DNA of 64,000 bases from Devosia sp. RR2S18 (GCF_030177755.1 NZ_CP126539.1:2690001-2754000), one strand, 5' to 3'. Numbered from the stretch's first letter, positions 16,990 through 27,609 are shown. Program-made: numbers and translations. The notes: generated from the letters alone by a model not told the origin.

Positions 16990-18373
16990 GATGGGGTGGA
17001 TGCCAGCCTTCACCGACGGCATCGCAATGTGCCAATTTCGTGGTGTTAGCGCCACGCAAAGGAGAGGCAGGCATCCATGAAGAAGGTTACCATCATCGGG
17101 GTAGATTTGGCAAAGAACGTCTTTCAGCTGCATGGGGCAGCAGCTGACGGATCTGTCGTATTCCGGAAGAAGTTCTCGCGATTACAGTTCCAGAAGTTCA
17201 TGGCGGCCCAGCCAGCTTGTATCGTGGCAATGGAGGCATGCGGCGGTGCTCACTATTGGGCTCGGGAGATGGCTCGACTTGGACATGACCCGAAACTCAT
17301 CGCACCCCACTACGTGAAGCCATTTGTAAAGCGGCAGAAGAACGACGCAGCGGATGCGGAAGCTATCGTGGAGGCCGCTCAGCGGCCAACCATGCGGTTC
17401 GTCGAACCCAAAACCGAGGAGCAACAGTCCCGCGCCATTGTGTTCCGCAGCCGGGAGCAACTGGTCAATCAGCGTACCGAGTTGATCAATGCCTTGCGCG
17501 CGCATCTGTATGAGTTTGGTTATGTCGCGCCCCAGGGGATTGGTCACCTGAGCCGACTTGCAGGGGTGATTGAAGACGAAACCCCCGCGCTGCCTGACCT
17601 CGTCCGCGATCTGTGCCGTGACCTCCTCGATCGGATCGATGAACTGACCTCACGGATCGATGGGCTGAAGAAGCGGATCGAGGCCCTGTCCAGGCAGGCT
17701 GAGGCGTCCAGGCGTCTGCAGACCATGCCGGGAGTGGGACCCATCACCGCCTTGGCGATCGAAACGTTCGCGCCGCCAATGGAGACGTTTAGATGCAGTC
17801 GTGACTTTGCCGCCTGGCTTGGCTTGGTGTCGCTGCAAAAATCGACAGGTGGCAAGCAGAGGCTGGGAAAAACATCGAAGATGGGTCAGCGTGATATTCG
17901 CCGGTTGCTCATCATTGGCGCCATGGCGGTAGTGCGATGGGCCTCCCGGAGGGGCGCACAACGATTCCTGGCTTAGTCGTATGCTGGGGACAAAGCCGCG
18001 AATACTCGTCGCAATCGCCCTGGCCAACAAAATGGCACGGGGGATTTGGGCGATGCTGACGAGACAGGAGGCCTACCGAGACCGAGTGTCGGCAACTGCA
18101 TAATATGTCAGTAGCGCACCTAATATCGGTACATCGGATGTGAGGAAGGCATGAACTGCATGGGCAAATGATCGACCAGATCTGGGTTGGGAGAACCAGT
18201 ACTTGGCATTGAGCATAGGTAGCTCGCCCAAGAGATTTGGACCTGACCCGCGCATCACCATACCGGCCTGCGGCCATGTGAACGGCGGCAAATGAAGGCC
18301 TGACACAAGACCGCACTCGATCACACGCTCAAAAAGTTCAAATTTTCCTTGCATAACGGCTGGCATCCACACA
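16990..18373 (+). mobile_element. IS110-family element, IS1111 subgroup, inside IS256 transposase
   Basis: Subterminal inverted repeats TGGATGCCAGCC (16997-17008) and GGCTGGCATCCA (18358-18369) are a hallmark of the IS1111 subgroup. The insertion splits the IS256 transposase after its GISK codons. Boundaries are accurate to a few bases. No target duplication is expected for this group. Confidence 0.85.
17077..18102 (+). pseudogene. IS1111-type transposase, frameshifted near its end
   Basis: The DEDD transposase N-terminus is complete ([30 protein letters not shown]), and so is the Transposase_20 domain (LQTMPGVGPITALAI, FAAWLGLVSLQKSTGGKQRL with its conserved serine region). At about 17950 the frame shifts. 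The natural tail continues in the next frame (WLSRMLGTKPRILVAIALAN to RDRVSATA, stop at 18102). Ending at 17976 the protein lacks about 45 residues. GGAGAGG lies upstream of the start at 17077. Confidence 0.85.
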
Positions 18374-19256
18374 AGCCAGGTCAGCCGGCTGTGGGAGGAG
18401 ATCGATGGCCGGGTGAAGGCCTTCCTCGAGCGGCCGATCGAAGGGGACTGGCCGTACCTGTGGATCGACGCGACCTACCTCAAGGTGCGCAGGGGCGGCC
18501 GCATCGTCTCGGTAGCGGCCATCATGGCCGTTGGCGTCAATGCCGATGGCCGGCGCGAGGTGCTGGGCATGGAGATCGGCACCTCGGAGGCCGAGGCGAT
18601 CTGGACCGAGTTCCTGCGCAAGTTGACCCGCCGGGGCCTGCGAGGCGTGAAGCTGGTGATCTCCGATGCTCATGAGGGCATCAAGGCGGCTGTCACCAAG
18701 GTCCTCTGCGCCACCTGGCAACGCTGCCGCGTCCACTTCATGCGCAACGTCCTCGCCCATGCCGGCAAGAGCGGTCGCCGCGTGGCCAGTGCCTTTATCG
18801 CCACGGCCTTCGCCCAGGAGACGCCGGAGGCGGCCAGCACCCAGTGGCGCGCCGTTGCCGACCAAATTCGCCCTCGCGTGCCCAAGCTCGCCGCTATCAT
18901 GGACGAGGCCGAGCACGACGTCCTCGCCTACATGAGCTTCCCCAAGGAGCATCGGGCCAAGTTGCACAGCAACAACCCGATTGAACGGGCCAACGGCGAG
19001 GTGAAGCGCCGGACCGAGGTCGTGGGCATCTTCCCCAACGAGGACGCCATCACCCGGCTAGTCGGCGCGATCCTGCTCGAGCAAAATGATGAGTGGGCGG
19101 TTCAGCGCGCCAGATACATGACACTGGAATCTGTCGCGCCATTGAGCGATGATCCCCTCGTCAGCTTGCCGGCAGTTCCCGCACGCTGATCAACCCGGCC
19201 AAGCCGGATATACGTGGAGGCCTCGCCTCAGTTACACCACGCCAAGGGGCACGATC

Positions 19257-19264
19257 GACCCGTG
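19257..19264. repeat. 8-bp target duplication, right copy (GACCCGTG)
   Basis: Partner of 16440-16447; see that entry. Confidence 0.85.
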
Positions 19265-19689
19265 GATGTTGCCATAGATCGGGAGCGTTCGGGACGCACC
19301 CTTGTGCTTAGGCGCTTGGCCGGATCGACAGGGTCAGCGCTTGCCCTTCCTTCCTTGGTCCGGCTGCCCATCATCGGCTCTGCCTCTTGGGTGCCCACAT
19401 CGGGGACATCCCCGACCTGCTCCTGGCTCTGGAGTGCTCCCCTCTCGTGCAACGCAGTGTGCGAACCGCAAACACCTGGAAGTGCCGGTCTCCGACTCCC
19501 GGCCTCCGCATCCGTGTTGCCGAGGCAAAACCTGGGTAAAGGCAATCAGCTGGACGGCCGCAAAAACTATAGGTGTTTGAGCCTGGCGTTCTCGTGAGGG
19601 CGGGCTAAATCAGCATCTCGGGCGGCATTTGGGCCTTGGGTTTGATTTCTGCGGTGCTCGAAAAGGGCACTTCTCGCTTTCGGGCAGAC
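19265..19689. other. No gene seen between IS256 and IS5 remnants
   Basis: About 420 bases without a supported reading frame. Before the IS256 insertion this DNA was contiguous with the sequence ending at 16447, upstream of the G9-tract gene. The right part should include the 3' end of the IS5 element, whose exact terminus was not located. Confidence 0.5.
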
Positions 19690-20310
19690 TCATGCCCTGG
19701 CAACGCACCTTTCGTGGAGGATCAGGCGGTCGAAGTTGTAGGTAAGACTGGCCAAGGTGAGTTTGGCTTCGGCTCGGGCGATGCCGATGGTGCGGATGAA
19801 CAGGCCGAACCGGTTTTTCTGATGGGCAAAGACATGCTCGACCTTGGCACGTATCGCAGACTTGGCCGCATTGGCTCTGGCGGTCGCGATCGGCATCGGT
19901 TTACCCTTGGGCTTGCGCCCATGGATGCGGCTGGTCAGCATGCGGTCGGCCAACCAAGCCTCGTTGCTCTGTGAGCGGTAAGCGCTGTCGGCCCAGACTT
20001 CGCTGCCAGTGTTTTGCCGGTCGATGACCTGGCGCAGCGTGCGCCCATCGGGATGGTTGGCCGAGGTCACGGCAGCGGCCCGGATGAAGCCATAGCGCCG
20101 GTCGATGCTGATATGGCATTTTTATCCGAACACCGGCAGGGCGATCATGGGCAACGGTGTGCCATCTGGGCGATACCGCACCTTGCCGCCGATCTTGAGC
20201 GTACAGCGCGCGTCTGTATCTTTCTGCGCCGCCTTGGCCGGCTCGTCCGGCCAGATCTCCTCAGCCGTCTTGCCCGCTTTGATGGCCTGCTGCTCGCCAT
20301 CAGTGTTGCG

Positions 20311-21839
20311 CTCACATGGGAATGGACCTGTCAAGATTCATCATTGGTCCGGCATAGGCTTCCTCCAACTTGCACAGCTTGGGATCCAGGTTCCGAGCCT
20401 AGTTGCATGACACGGCTCGTTTGCCGAGCCTGGTCCAACTCACATACGGTCGCCGCTGATGCGGCCGCACCAACATCCCGCGTGCGGCGGGCAAGGCTCA
20501 GGACGATGTGACCATTCTGCTTAAGCGGCATTTCGCCAAGCGCAACATCGGTTCGCCGACCTGGATCCGTCAGGACTGATCTGGTCCTGATGGAACTCCA
20601 AATGCTTGCGAGCGGGTTCTACCCCGCCCGTTTCATGACCGCCCCCTCGATGACGACGCGCGCCACCAGAAGCTTACGCGCGAGTGCCACGATGGTCGAC
20701 TTCTTCAAACGACCTCGTCCGCCGAACACGATCCTTAAACCAATGGGTCAGTGTAGAATTCGTCTGATGTTGTAGCCAAAGCCAGGACATCTGGATCAGC
20801 GTGGCCCGCAGTGTTGGGTTGCCCCCGCTTTCGAGACGCCTTGTTCCCGATCGATGGAGCCGCTCTGCCATGGGGTGGGAGCTAATCCTGCATATGCGGC
20901 GACCTGGCGGCGGTTATCAAATTGCCGGAACAAGCATTCAGACGATATCACAGCAGCGAACTCGGCGCCGATGCCCTTGATCTCGAGCAGCATCTTGGCA
21001 GGCGGCGACTTCACCACTGTGGCTTGCGCCGCGATGAGTGCGTCCCGCTCATCTTCGACTGACGATCTGCTCAAGAAGAAGCTCAAGCCGATCCAACTTC
21101 CGACAAATCTGCGCTTTCATGTGTGGAGGCCAAACACGTCCATCGCCAGTCCGGAGTTCTTCAAACCGTTGTCGCCGATCCTTGCTCAACGGCGCATAAT
21201 CCGTGATGCCCTGCGAGAACAGGAGTCCCTTGATGCGGTTGACATGAGCGACACGCTCATTGGTTAGCGTCTTACGTTCGCGGCAAAGCCGGCGATGATC
21301 TTCTTCCTCGGTCGACGGCACCCGAACCATGGCACAGACCCGTGGTTCGCCGCGCTTGTAGGCCATCAAGGTTCGAAGAAGCGCCTCCCGTCAATGCGGT
21401 CCGTCTTGGCTCGTCGACGGCGGCGCGATACCGCAATCGAGGCGGGATCAACGACATGGCTTTCGATTCCGTCGTTCTCGAGCACTCGGTGTATCCAGAA
21501 GCCGTCGAGCCCGGCCTCCTGGATCGTGATGATCGGGTAGTCATGCCCGGTTTTGGACCGGCTTCGTCCGCGCAGTTTCGAAAATAGAGCAAATAGCCCG
21601 GCCATGTCTCCAGCTCGCACGGAATGCTTCGACATCTTCTCCCCGTTCCCCGGCGATATCCATGTTATCAACCACTTAGAACGGCTAAGTTCCATCGACA
21701 CGAAATTTGCGCCAAGATCAGTGCGGATGGCGGTTGGCTGGGTGGTTCGTGCTGTCATATGCATGGTCGCCTCACAGATTGAGTGGGAAGGACAACCTCA
21801 TTCTGCAAAAGCCGCAGGCCGCCATCCACCCCATAGGAT
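20311..21839 (-). mobile_element. IS110-family element inside the IS5 transposase
   Basis: Boundaries come from the split IS5 codons: the IS5 sequence stops at 21840 and resumes at 20310. The 1.53 kb insert has the size of an IS110 element. No strong inverted repeats were noticed at its ends, as expected for IS110 proper. Confidence 0.75.
20619..21764 (-). pseudogene. IS110-family transposase with several frameshifts
   Basis: Pieces in different frames read in order as an IS110 transposase. The first (21764-21366) has SMELSRSKWLITWISPGNGE and YPIITIQEAGLDGFWIHRVL. The second, from about 21369, has RERKTLTNERVAHVNRIKGL. The third has LLEIKGIGAEFAAVISSECL and RQVAAYAGLAPTPWQSGSID. The last pieces are LRATLIQMSWLWLQHQTNST and TIVALARKLLVARVVIEGAV, ending at 20619. 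At least three frame changes are needed, so it is dead. Confidence 0.8.
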
Positions 21840-22379
21840 CTGCTTGGGCGCCGGCACCAGGGAGGCATCGACGATCTGCCCCGACATGGGGATGTAGTCC
21901 TTCTTGTGCAGTTGCCAGTCGAACGCTTTCATCACCCGCTTGAGCGTGCCGGTCTCGGTCATCCGGTTGCGGAAATGGCGGATGGTGTTCTCATCGGGGG
22001 TGCGGTTACCCAGCGAGAAGCCCAGGAACCGCATCCAGCTGAGCCGATCCCGGATCATGAACTCCATGCGGGCATCGGACAGGTTGTGCTGGGCCTGCAG
22101 GATCAGGATCTTCACCATGGCTACCGGATCGAAGGGCGGGCGTCCGCCCTTGCTGCCATCGCCATAACCCAGCCCCTCGACAAGCCAGCCGCGGAAATAC
22201 TCGAAGTCCACCGTCCGCTCCAATACCTCGAGCGGATCGCCATGCTCGCTCAGCGCTTCAAGGTGATCGTTCAGGCTGAAAAGCGAATGCGGATCCATGA
22301 TGACGCTCCATGATCGGGCGCCATCAATGAATCATGGCTGCAGCAAAGGCGCGAGGGTTTTTGAGGGTCTCCAGACTGA

Positions 22380-22562
22380 GCCGCATCGGAATCAATCAGA
22401 GTAAATCGGAGCAGCTCAGAATACTCGCGAATAGAACAGATTATGTCATAATACTTGTTATTTGGATTGTTTTCGCATTTCGCAAAACTGACAGCATAGT
22501 CGGTCTAGACTATTGCATAATTCGCCGTTACAATTTGATCGTACGGTTGCAATGGCGGCACT
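22380..22562. other. AT-rich leader of the relaxase gene, candidate oriT region
   Basis: The bases before the relaxase start are clearly more AT-rich than the surroundings and contain small palindromic words such as TCTAGA (22505-22510) and ATTATGTCATAATA-like sequence near 22439-22453. MobV relaxases usually nick at an oriT just upstream of their own gene (family knowledge), so this is the natural place to look. No canonical nick site was identified. Confidence 0.3.
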
Positions 22563-23597
22563 ATGGCTTCGCAGTTCTTTCATGTCAGCATCTATGGTCG
22601 AAAGGCGCGAAAGGGCGCATCGCGCCACGAGACTGCCCAAGGTATGCTAAACGAGGCCGCGCGCGTGCCCTCGGCGACGGGTCACCTTAAATCGCCAGTG
22701 CCGCCGGTACACTTATACGGGCAATCGCTCCACGCCATAGGCAAGAAGGTGCAAGCACTCGGAGTTCTCGGTCGCGATTGTCGCGGACGCAGGCTGCGCT
22801 CCGACGCAGGCTTACTCATGTGCGCCGTAGCTTCCTATCCGGTGCCACTTCTCCAGATGGAGAAAGATTGCAGCGATTACCGGCGCTGGAAGGCGTATGT
22901 GGTTGCCTGGCTTCAGGAGCAATTCGGGCCACATCTGAGTGGCGTCTTGGAACATCAGGATGAGACCTACGGTCACGTCCATGCTTTTGTGCTGCCTCCA
23001 GTCGCTGAAGACGGGCAGTTGCAATGGGAGATTGTACATCCTGGCCGGCGAGCAAAAAAAGCGGCCGCCGCCGCCGGTGCTTCTTCGCGTGACCAGGACG
23101 CTGCGTACGTGGTGGCCATGCAGTCTTGCCAGGATAGCTTTCATAGCTCGGTGAGCGGCCATTTCGGCCATGTTCGTCTCGCAACGCTGCGCGATCGCCG
23201 GCCTCGCAAAGAGCATCTCTTGATCAGATCTCTTGAGGCGGAAAACGATCGCATCGCGCGTCAGGTCGCAGAGCTCCAAACAGAGCTAGCAAAACAAGCC
23301 AGCATACCGGCTGCCCCGGCACCGACACGCAACGCCGGGCAAGTTGTACCTGAAGCGCAAGAAGAAGCAGGAAGCTCCTTTGACGTGGATGACACCCGTG
23401 ACGATCATGACGCTTACGCCTCGGAGGTGGAGGCAGAAAGTGCCAACCGAATTGATTTCGCCGAAGCATCTGATGATCTCGGCCTGGAGGAACCGGAGGA
23501 GGCATGGGACGATCACCACGACGATAGCTGGGAAGAGAGTCTCGAAGCCGAGTTCGACGACCATTCCGCGCATGACCGCTCCGAGGCAGACGGGTGA
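22563..23597 (+). CDS. MobV/Pre-type relaxase with acidic C-terminal tail
   Basis: 344 residues. Residues 1-215 resemble the Mob_Pre domain. The metal-binding motif is EHQDETYGHVHAFVLP, giving HxDE...HxH at H131, D133, E134, H138 and H140. An N-terminal segment with SASRHETAQ-like spacing (KGASRHETAQGMLNEAAR) would correspond to motif I. Residues 219-250 are a coiled coil (EAENDRIARQVAELQTELAK). Residues 268-344 are extremely acidic (EEPEEAWDDHHDDSWEESLE). It should nick and lead-transfer one plasmid strand during mobilisation. The acidic tail is unusual and may be a partner-docking or DNA-mimic region. The short N-terminal domain makes activity uncertain. Confidence 0.7.
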   Translation: MASQFFHVSIYGRKARKGASRHETAQGMLNEAARVPSATGHLKSPVPPVHLYGQSLHAIGKKVQALGVLGRDCRGRRLRSDAGLLMCAVASYPVPLLQMEKDCSDYRRWKAYVVAWLQEQFGPHLSGVLEHQDETYGHVHAFVLPPVAEDGQLQWEIVHPGRRAKKAAAAAGASSRDQDAAYVVAMQSCQDSFHSSVSGHFGHVRLATLRDRRPRKEHLLIRSLEAENDRIARQVAELQTELAKQASIPAAPAPTRNAGQVVPEAQEEAGSSFDVDDTRDDHDAYASEVEAESANRIDFAEASDDLGLEEPEEAWDDHHDDSWEESLEAEFDDHSAHDRSEADG

Positions 23598-24121
23598 GCT
23601 GCCACAAATGGTCGGCCCGCAGTAACGCCCTGTGTTTTCGCGCTACCTGCTGGAGGGGAACGCTCTCCCGTCGCGCATTCCGTACACCCTGGAAGCACTT
23701 GCACGCGAGACGGTTCTGGGCCAGTCTCTCTTGCCAGGACGGGGCACCTTCTGGTCACCTGATGGAACTTGACCCTCTTTTTCCGCATCGTCAGACCAAC
23801 GAATTCAAACCCAGACCCGTGTTCACTGAGGAGCGGAAGCACGCAAACGAGCTGCTCGCGCAAAACCACTTCCCAAAGCGGGTTGGAGCAGATCACCAGC
23901 GCAGCAGTATCCCGCCATGCTTTTTCCTGGCAAAGGTCAAAAGCGCCGGCCGGGAGGAAAATTAGCGCCCTTGCCAGGCATGCCTGGTGACGAGATCAAG
24001 CGATCTTCTCCGCCATCGGACAGGATCCCAGCGCCATGTTCATGCAGCAAGGCACCTGCCAGTCCCAGCCCCCTTAGGTCAATCGGCCCGGAACATTGAC
24101 CCCTTATCGGCGTTCAGTACT
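23598..24121. other. About 520 bases without a supported gene
   Basis: An open frame from an ATG at 23761 to 23965 (67 residues, MELDPLFPHRQTNEFKPRPV onward) is possible, but nothing supports it beyond being open. The right edge abuts the ISL3 terminal repeat at 24122. Confidence 0.4.
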
Positions 24122-25771
24122 GGCTCTGACGCAGTTTTGGTGATCTGGAGCATCAGCGGGCACCGGTCAACCGGGCCTGCAGCAGGTCTAACTTCCCCCG
24201 CCGGTACATTTTCCGCTTCACCAACTTGAGCTTGGTGATCTGGCCCTCCGGCTGACCGTTCGACCACTTGGACACGATGGCAGCTCGGACGGCCTGGATA
24301 TCTCGGTCGACGCCGTTGGCGAACGATGCCACTAGGCTGGTGCGACCTCGCTCGATCCAGGGATTGAGATCGGCCTCGGTCGTGCGCCGTATTATGACGT
24401 GGAAGGCCCCCATAATCTCGCGCGCTTTGATCAGCGCGGGGACGCCTGCCTCGACGGCGGCGACCGTGACGGTCTCTGCCTTTGATAGTGTGTCCCCTGA
24501 GGTTGTCATCAGTCGCGCGATAGTTCGCGCCGATGGGCTGCGCCGCAAGGTATCGGCATCCATCCTATCGGCTCGCCGTCGGCGCGTTGCCCACTCGGAG
24601 ACGACCCGCAGCGAGCCGCAAAAAGCTTGGGCCTTTAGCTGTCGCCAAAGTTCGGCAGCGTTACGATGACCGGCGGCCCATTGGGCGTCGAGCCATGGCA
24701 GGTGGACCTCCAGAGAACTCTCACGAACCCTGAACACATCCTCACGCTGACCGCGAAGGATCTGCCGGACTAGACCACGGCTATGGCCGGTGCGACGGAC
24801 AATCTCCTTGATCGCCACGTTGTCCTTGGCCAATGCGAAGACGGCAGCGTTGGCCTCCTCGCGGCGCTGGTAGCCTTCGTATTGGATCCGCTCGGCAGCA
24901 GTTAGAAGCTCCGGGTTGATGGTAGCAGTGCCAATCGCGGCTCTGATGTGACGCATAGATTTGCGGACAGCGTCGAGGAAGGCGCGGCTGGCGTTCTCCA
25001 TCAGGTGCCATCGATCGGCAACTTGGACGGCGTGCGGCAGCGCCTTGCTTACCGCCAGGGAATAGGCACCGCCCCGGTCGCGCGCCACGATGGCTATCTG
25101 GGGTTGTTCGCTTAGCCAAGCCTGAGCGGTGGCAGGTTCACGCTCCCGGGAGCAGGCTTATTGGCCGCCGTCGCTCAAGGTCACAGACAATCGTCGCGCT
25201 GGTTACGTCGCCAGGCTCAATCGTCAATGCCAATCACCTCGGACGCGGGAATGCCGGGCAACCGTCGCCGAACCACCCGCAACAGTGTATCGTTGCTGAC
25301 AGGCAGCATCAGTCGCTTGGCGAAGACAGCTCCGGGGCGGCCGCCCAATGCCAGCCCAAGATGATGGACCAGGCCCTCCAGCCTGCCAGTGCGTCTGGAC
25401 CACGGCGCCAGCACCTGATGTTCGAACCGCTCCGTGAAGATGATCTGACCGCAGGTAACTACCTCACATCGAAACCGGCGGACGGTCGCGATCAGTCGTA
25501 CAGACCGCCCAGCCATCGGCAGATCGACAATGCGCCGGCGATAGCGGCTATGGACGCGGCCACTCTCGGCACCACAGCTGGGGCATCGACTGGTGGCACC
25601 GGTGCTGTGGATCTCCACCATCGTGGTATCGGCAGTCGATGTAGCGCTTGTGACCGCGAAGCCTCGCGGTACCAGAGACGAGAGGCGAAGCGGCCTTTGC
25701 ATGTAGCAATCCTAGCTGACGGGAATCACCGCCAGTCAGCTCGCCAACTTCACCAAAGCTGAGTCAGAGCC
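24122..25771 (-). mobile_element. ISL3-family element with matching terminal inverted repeats
   Basis: The left end GGCTCTGACGCAGTTTTGGT (from 24122) matches the reverse complement of the right end GGCTCTGACTCAGCTTTGGT (ending at 25771) with two mismatches. The starting GGCTCTG is typical of ISL3 elements. The 1.65 kb length is normal. Flanks do not show an obvious 8-bp direct repeat. Confidence 0.85.
24153..25702 (-). pseudogene. ISL3-family transposase, broken in the middle
   Basis: The N-terminal part (25702-25217) has the zinc ribbon CPSCGAESGRVHSRYRRRIV...CEVVTC and ends at IDD. The DDE core resumes at 25088 with ARDRGGAYSLAVSKALPHAV and ends at 24153. Between them, TIVCDLERRRP is legible, but stops and a frame change interrupt the join, where functional relatives continue through a WAWRR motif. 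The transposase is therefore inactive. Confidence 0.85.
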
Positions 25772-26103
25772 AAATTGCACGCCGAAACACACCCCTTGCT
25801 CTGGTCTGGTGGCGCCGCCACCTCTTATCATCTCCGGAACGCCCTCCCGACTCCCTGGATTGATGGAGAGTGTCCCCATGGCAGCAGTGTCCTTAGGCGA
25901 CGCCCGCTGGCAGAGGCCGCAATTCGAGCCGAATGGTCAATGATGTCCTCTATGGGACACTTGCCCCTTGTCGGGCGAATGCGCGATAACGCCTTTTGTC
26001 GAACAATGGCCAGCGCGCCAACTCGATCGATGATCGCACGCGCTCCACATTCACTTCTGGAAAGTGGCCGGCAAGGAGTGATGGGCAGCGTCAGCAATCC
26101 ACT
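25772..26103. other. No gene seen
   Basis: About 330 bases between the ISL3 end and the stop of the RTX protein; no supported reading frame. Confidence 0.5.
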
Positions 26104-27111
26104 TCAGTATAGCCAGATGCCATCGCTGATCTCGCCGATGGTCTGTGCCTTGTTCTCGTTGCTCTCCGAGAAGAATGCCAGCAGGTCGCGGCGGTTAGTT
26201 TCACCGGCGGCAAGTTTACCCACCCAGTAATTGTAGCCGCCTTGGTCGTAGTCGCGGCCGAGAGTGTGAGTGTATAGCAGGTCAACGAATTCGGCATCCG
26301 AGACCGTCTGCTCTGTACCGAAGGTACTTACGAACTCAGGCGAGTACAAGAAGCTGTCCGCAATATCGACCAGCGTGGTGTTTCCCTCGTCCATGCGGCC
26401 GATCCAGTACTTCAACCCCTCATTGTCTGGCGTGCGCTCGAACGCTGCTTGATACAATCTGTAGACCTGCCCCGCATTGCCATTGAGATCCAAGGCAAGC
26501 ACACCGTCATCGAACTGTAGGCGTTCAACACCGGTAAGGGTCGCGTCGATACGATCGGCGGCGCTGTACAAGTCGAGTTCAGCGCTGAACCTTTCCAGGC
26601 GGTAATTATTCCCCACCCCTTGGAGCACAACCCAGTCCAACCCTGCTCCACCGGCAACAGAGCTACTTCCGCTGCCGAGATAGATGACGTCGTCACCGCC
26701 GGCTCCGTTGATGTAGTCGTCACCTCCATTGCCGTAGATATAGTCGTTACCGTCATAACCCGAGATCCGGTCCGCATGTACGGATCCAAAAATTTCGTCG
26801 TCACCTGCCAACACAAGGCTGAACAGGTCGCCCAACCTGTTAGACGCGATGTAACCGTCCGCCAGGTGCGCTGGGATCTGGAAGTCGTAGGTTTCAGAGG
26901 CAAGCTGGTCGCCATCGTATTGCGAGTAGCCCGTTAGAACGCCGCCGGTCAGGTAGTAGTCGGCAGAGTACCGGAAATCGTACCCGTCATATACAGCGGT
27001 CAGAAAGCCGTCACTTACAACGAGGCGAGTGCTGCTGGCCTCATACACTTGCCCATACCAGGCGCTCGGGTCGATCGTGTTCAGCGAGACGTAAGAGTTA
27101 ACAACGGCCAT
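26104..27111 (-). CDS. Secreted RTX-repeat protein with C-terminal DUF4214
   Basis: 335 residues from the ATG at 27111, which has AAGGAG nine bases upstream; the open frame continues 15 codons further but without need. The N-terminal ~110 residues (MAVVNSYVSLNTIDPSAWYG onward) are a beta-rich region of unknown role. Then come calcium-binding nonapeptides (GYDGNDYIYGNGGDDYINGA, GGDDVIYLG) at about 120-160. A DUF4214 domain fills the last ~130 residues (YRLYQAAFERTPDNEGLKYW, ending SDGIWLY). RTX repeats near the C-terminus indicate type I secretion; no type I secretion genes are in the window. The tail is nearly the same as that of the metalloprotease at 41299-42546. Confidence 0.82.
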   Translation of the reverse strand: MAVVNSYVSLNTIDPSAWYGQVYEASSTRLVVSDGFLTAVYDGYDFRYSADYYLTGGVLTGYSQYDGDQLASETYDFQIPAHLADGYIASNRLGDLFSLVLAGDDEIFGSVHADRISGYDGNDYIYGNGGDDYINGAGGDDVIYLGSGSSSVAGGAGLDWVVLQGVGNNYRLERFSAELDLYSAADRIDATLTGVERLQFDDGVLALDLNGNAGQVYRLYQAAFERTPDNEGLKYWIGRMDEGNTTLVDIADSFLYSPEFVSTFGTEQTVSDAEFVDLLYTHTLGRDYDQGGYNYWVGKLAAGETNRRDLLAFFSESNENKAQTIGEISDGIWLY

Positions 27112-27609
27112 GGCGCTCTCCTTGAACAAATGTACTAGTCGACTGAACGTGATCAATCCACGGAGGTCAACGCCGATGTTGCGTTAACCTTTCTTTTACG
27201 GTGCAGCTTGATTGCCGAGATTCGGCAATTAGCTGATGGTCGGTGAAGGAGACAGCCTGGCCAATGGACTTCGGCTTGGCGCACCGGCTCGAGGTATAAT
27301 CTCCGCCATGATGCAACGCCAACGGCCCTCACCGATGCCGACTTCAGGAAAGAACATCACCGCTGTTGTTTCCCGAGGCTCTATCCTATTCGAGGATTAG
27401 AGTATCCCATCAAATCTCGAGGCATTTGGAGCATAGGCCCGTTAGGGAGGCCCCGGTCCGGTGGAGAAGATTTGTTCACAAGGTTCGTCTCCCAAACCTT
27501 CGGAGGCCGGATGTTCCTAGATAGCGAGTCACTTCCCGTGCCGGTCTAGGAAGTTGACCAAGCAATCAGGAGAGAAAAGTGGTACTACAGGTCCGGCGAG
27601 GCCTTCGCG
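27112..27609. other. Upstream region of the RTX gene, with an 8-bp inverted repeat
   Basis: ATTGCCGA (27211-27218) and TCGGCAAT (27222-27229), separated by three bases, form a perfect inverted repeat about 100 bases upstream of the RTX start. It could be a regulator-binding site or a small hairpin. No gene is supported in the rest of this ~500-base stretch. Confidence 0.4.

Larger units (their letters stand above)
16602..19189 (+). pseudogene. IS256-family transposase, split by IS1111
   Basis: Residues 1-129 run from [20 protein letters not shown] to AMGMSGISK at 16989. The remaining coding sequence resumes at about 18374 (SQVSRLWEEIDGRVKAFLE) and ends PLVSLPAVPAR at 19189. The second part holds the DDE core: [20 protein letters not shown] and VISDAHEGIKAA. 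Copy 2 shows the uninterrupted order. Apart from the insertion the frame appears intact. Confidence 0.88.
16448..19256 (+). mobile_element. IS256-family element, copy 1, interrupted by IS1111
   Basis: Ends are defined by imperfect terminal inverted repeats of about 29 bases that share the inner core GTGGTGTAACTGAG (16464-16477) and its reverse complement (19227-19240), plus the 8-bp direct repeats outside. Without the inserted IS1111 (about 1.38 kb) the element is about 1.43 kb, matching copy 2 at 62466-63891. The clean duplication shows that it transposed here on its own and later received the IS1111. Confidence 0.88.
19690..22298 (-). mobile_element. IS5-family element interrupted by an IS110-family element
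   Basis: The coordinates are those of the transposase coding region; the terminal repeats were not resolved. Coding sequence for one IS5 transposase lies on both sides of a 1.5 kb insert at 20311-21839. Confidence 0.75.
19690..22298 (-). pseudogene. IS5-family transposase, split by IS110 and carrying a nonsense codon
   Basis: The N-terminal 153 residues (MDPHSLFSLNDHLEALSEHG to DASLVPAPKQ, from 22298 to about 21840) include the DUF772 domain, with RDRLSWMRFLGFSLGNRTPD and ENTIRHFRNRM. The frame resumes at 20310 with RNTDGEQQAIKAGKTAEE and runs to 19690. It includes WADSAYRSQSNEAW and VEHVFAHQKNRFGLFIRTIG, the DDE C-terminal half. A TAA replaces a tyrosine codon at about 20122 (VFG stop KCHISID). 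The join PKQ-RNTDGE restores a normal IS5 sequence. Confidence 0.82.

Noticed and set aside
23594-23965. A GTG-started frame overlapping the relaxase stop.
   Set aside because: The product is rich in Cys, Trp and Arg without pattern in its first part and has no ribosome-binding site; only the overlap speaks for it.
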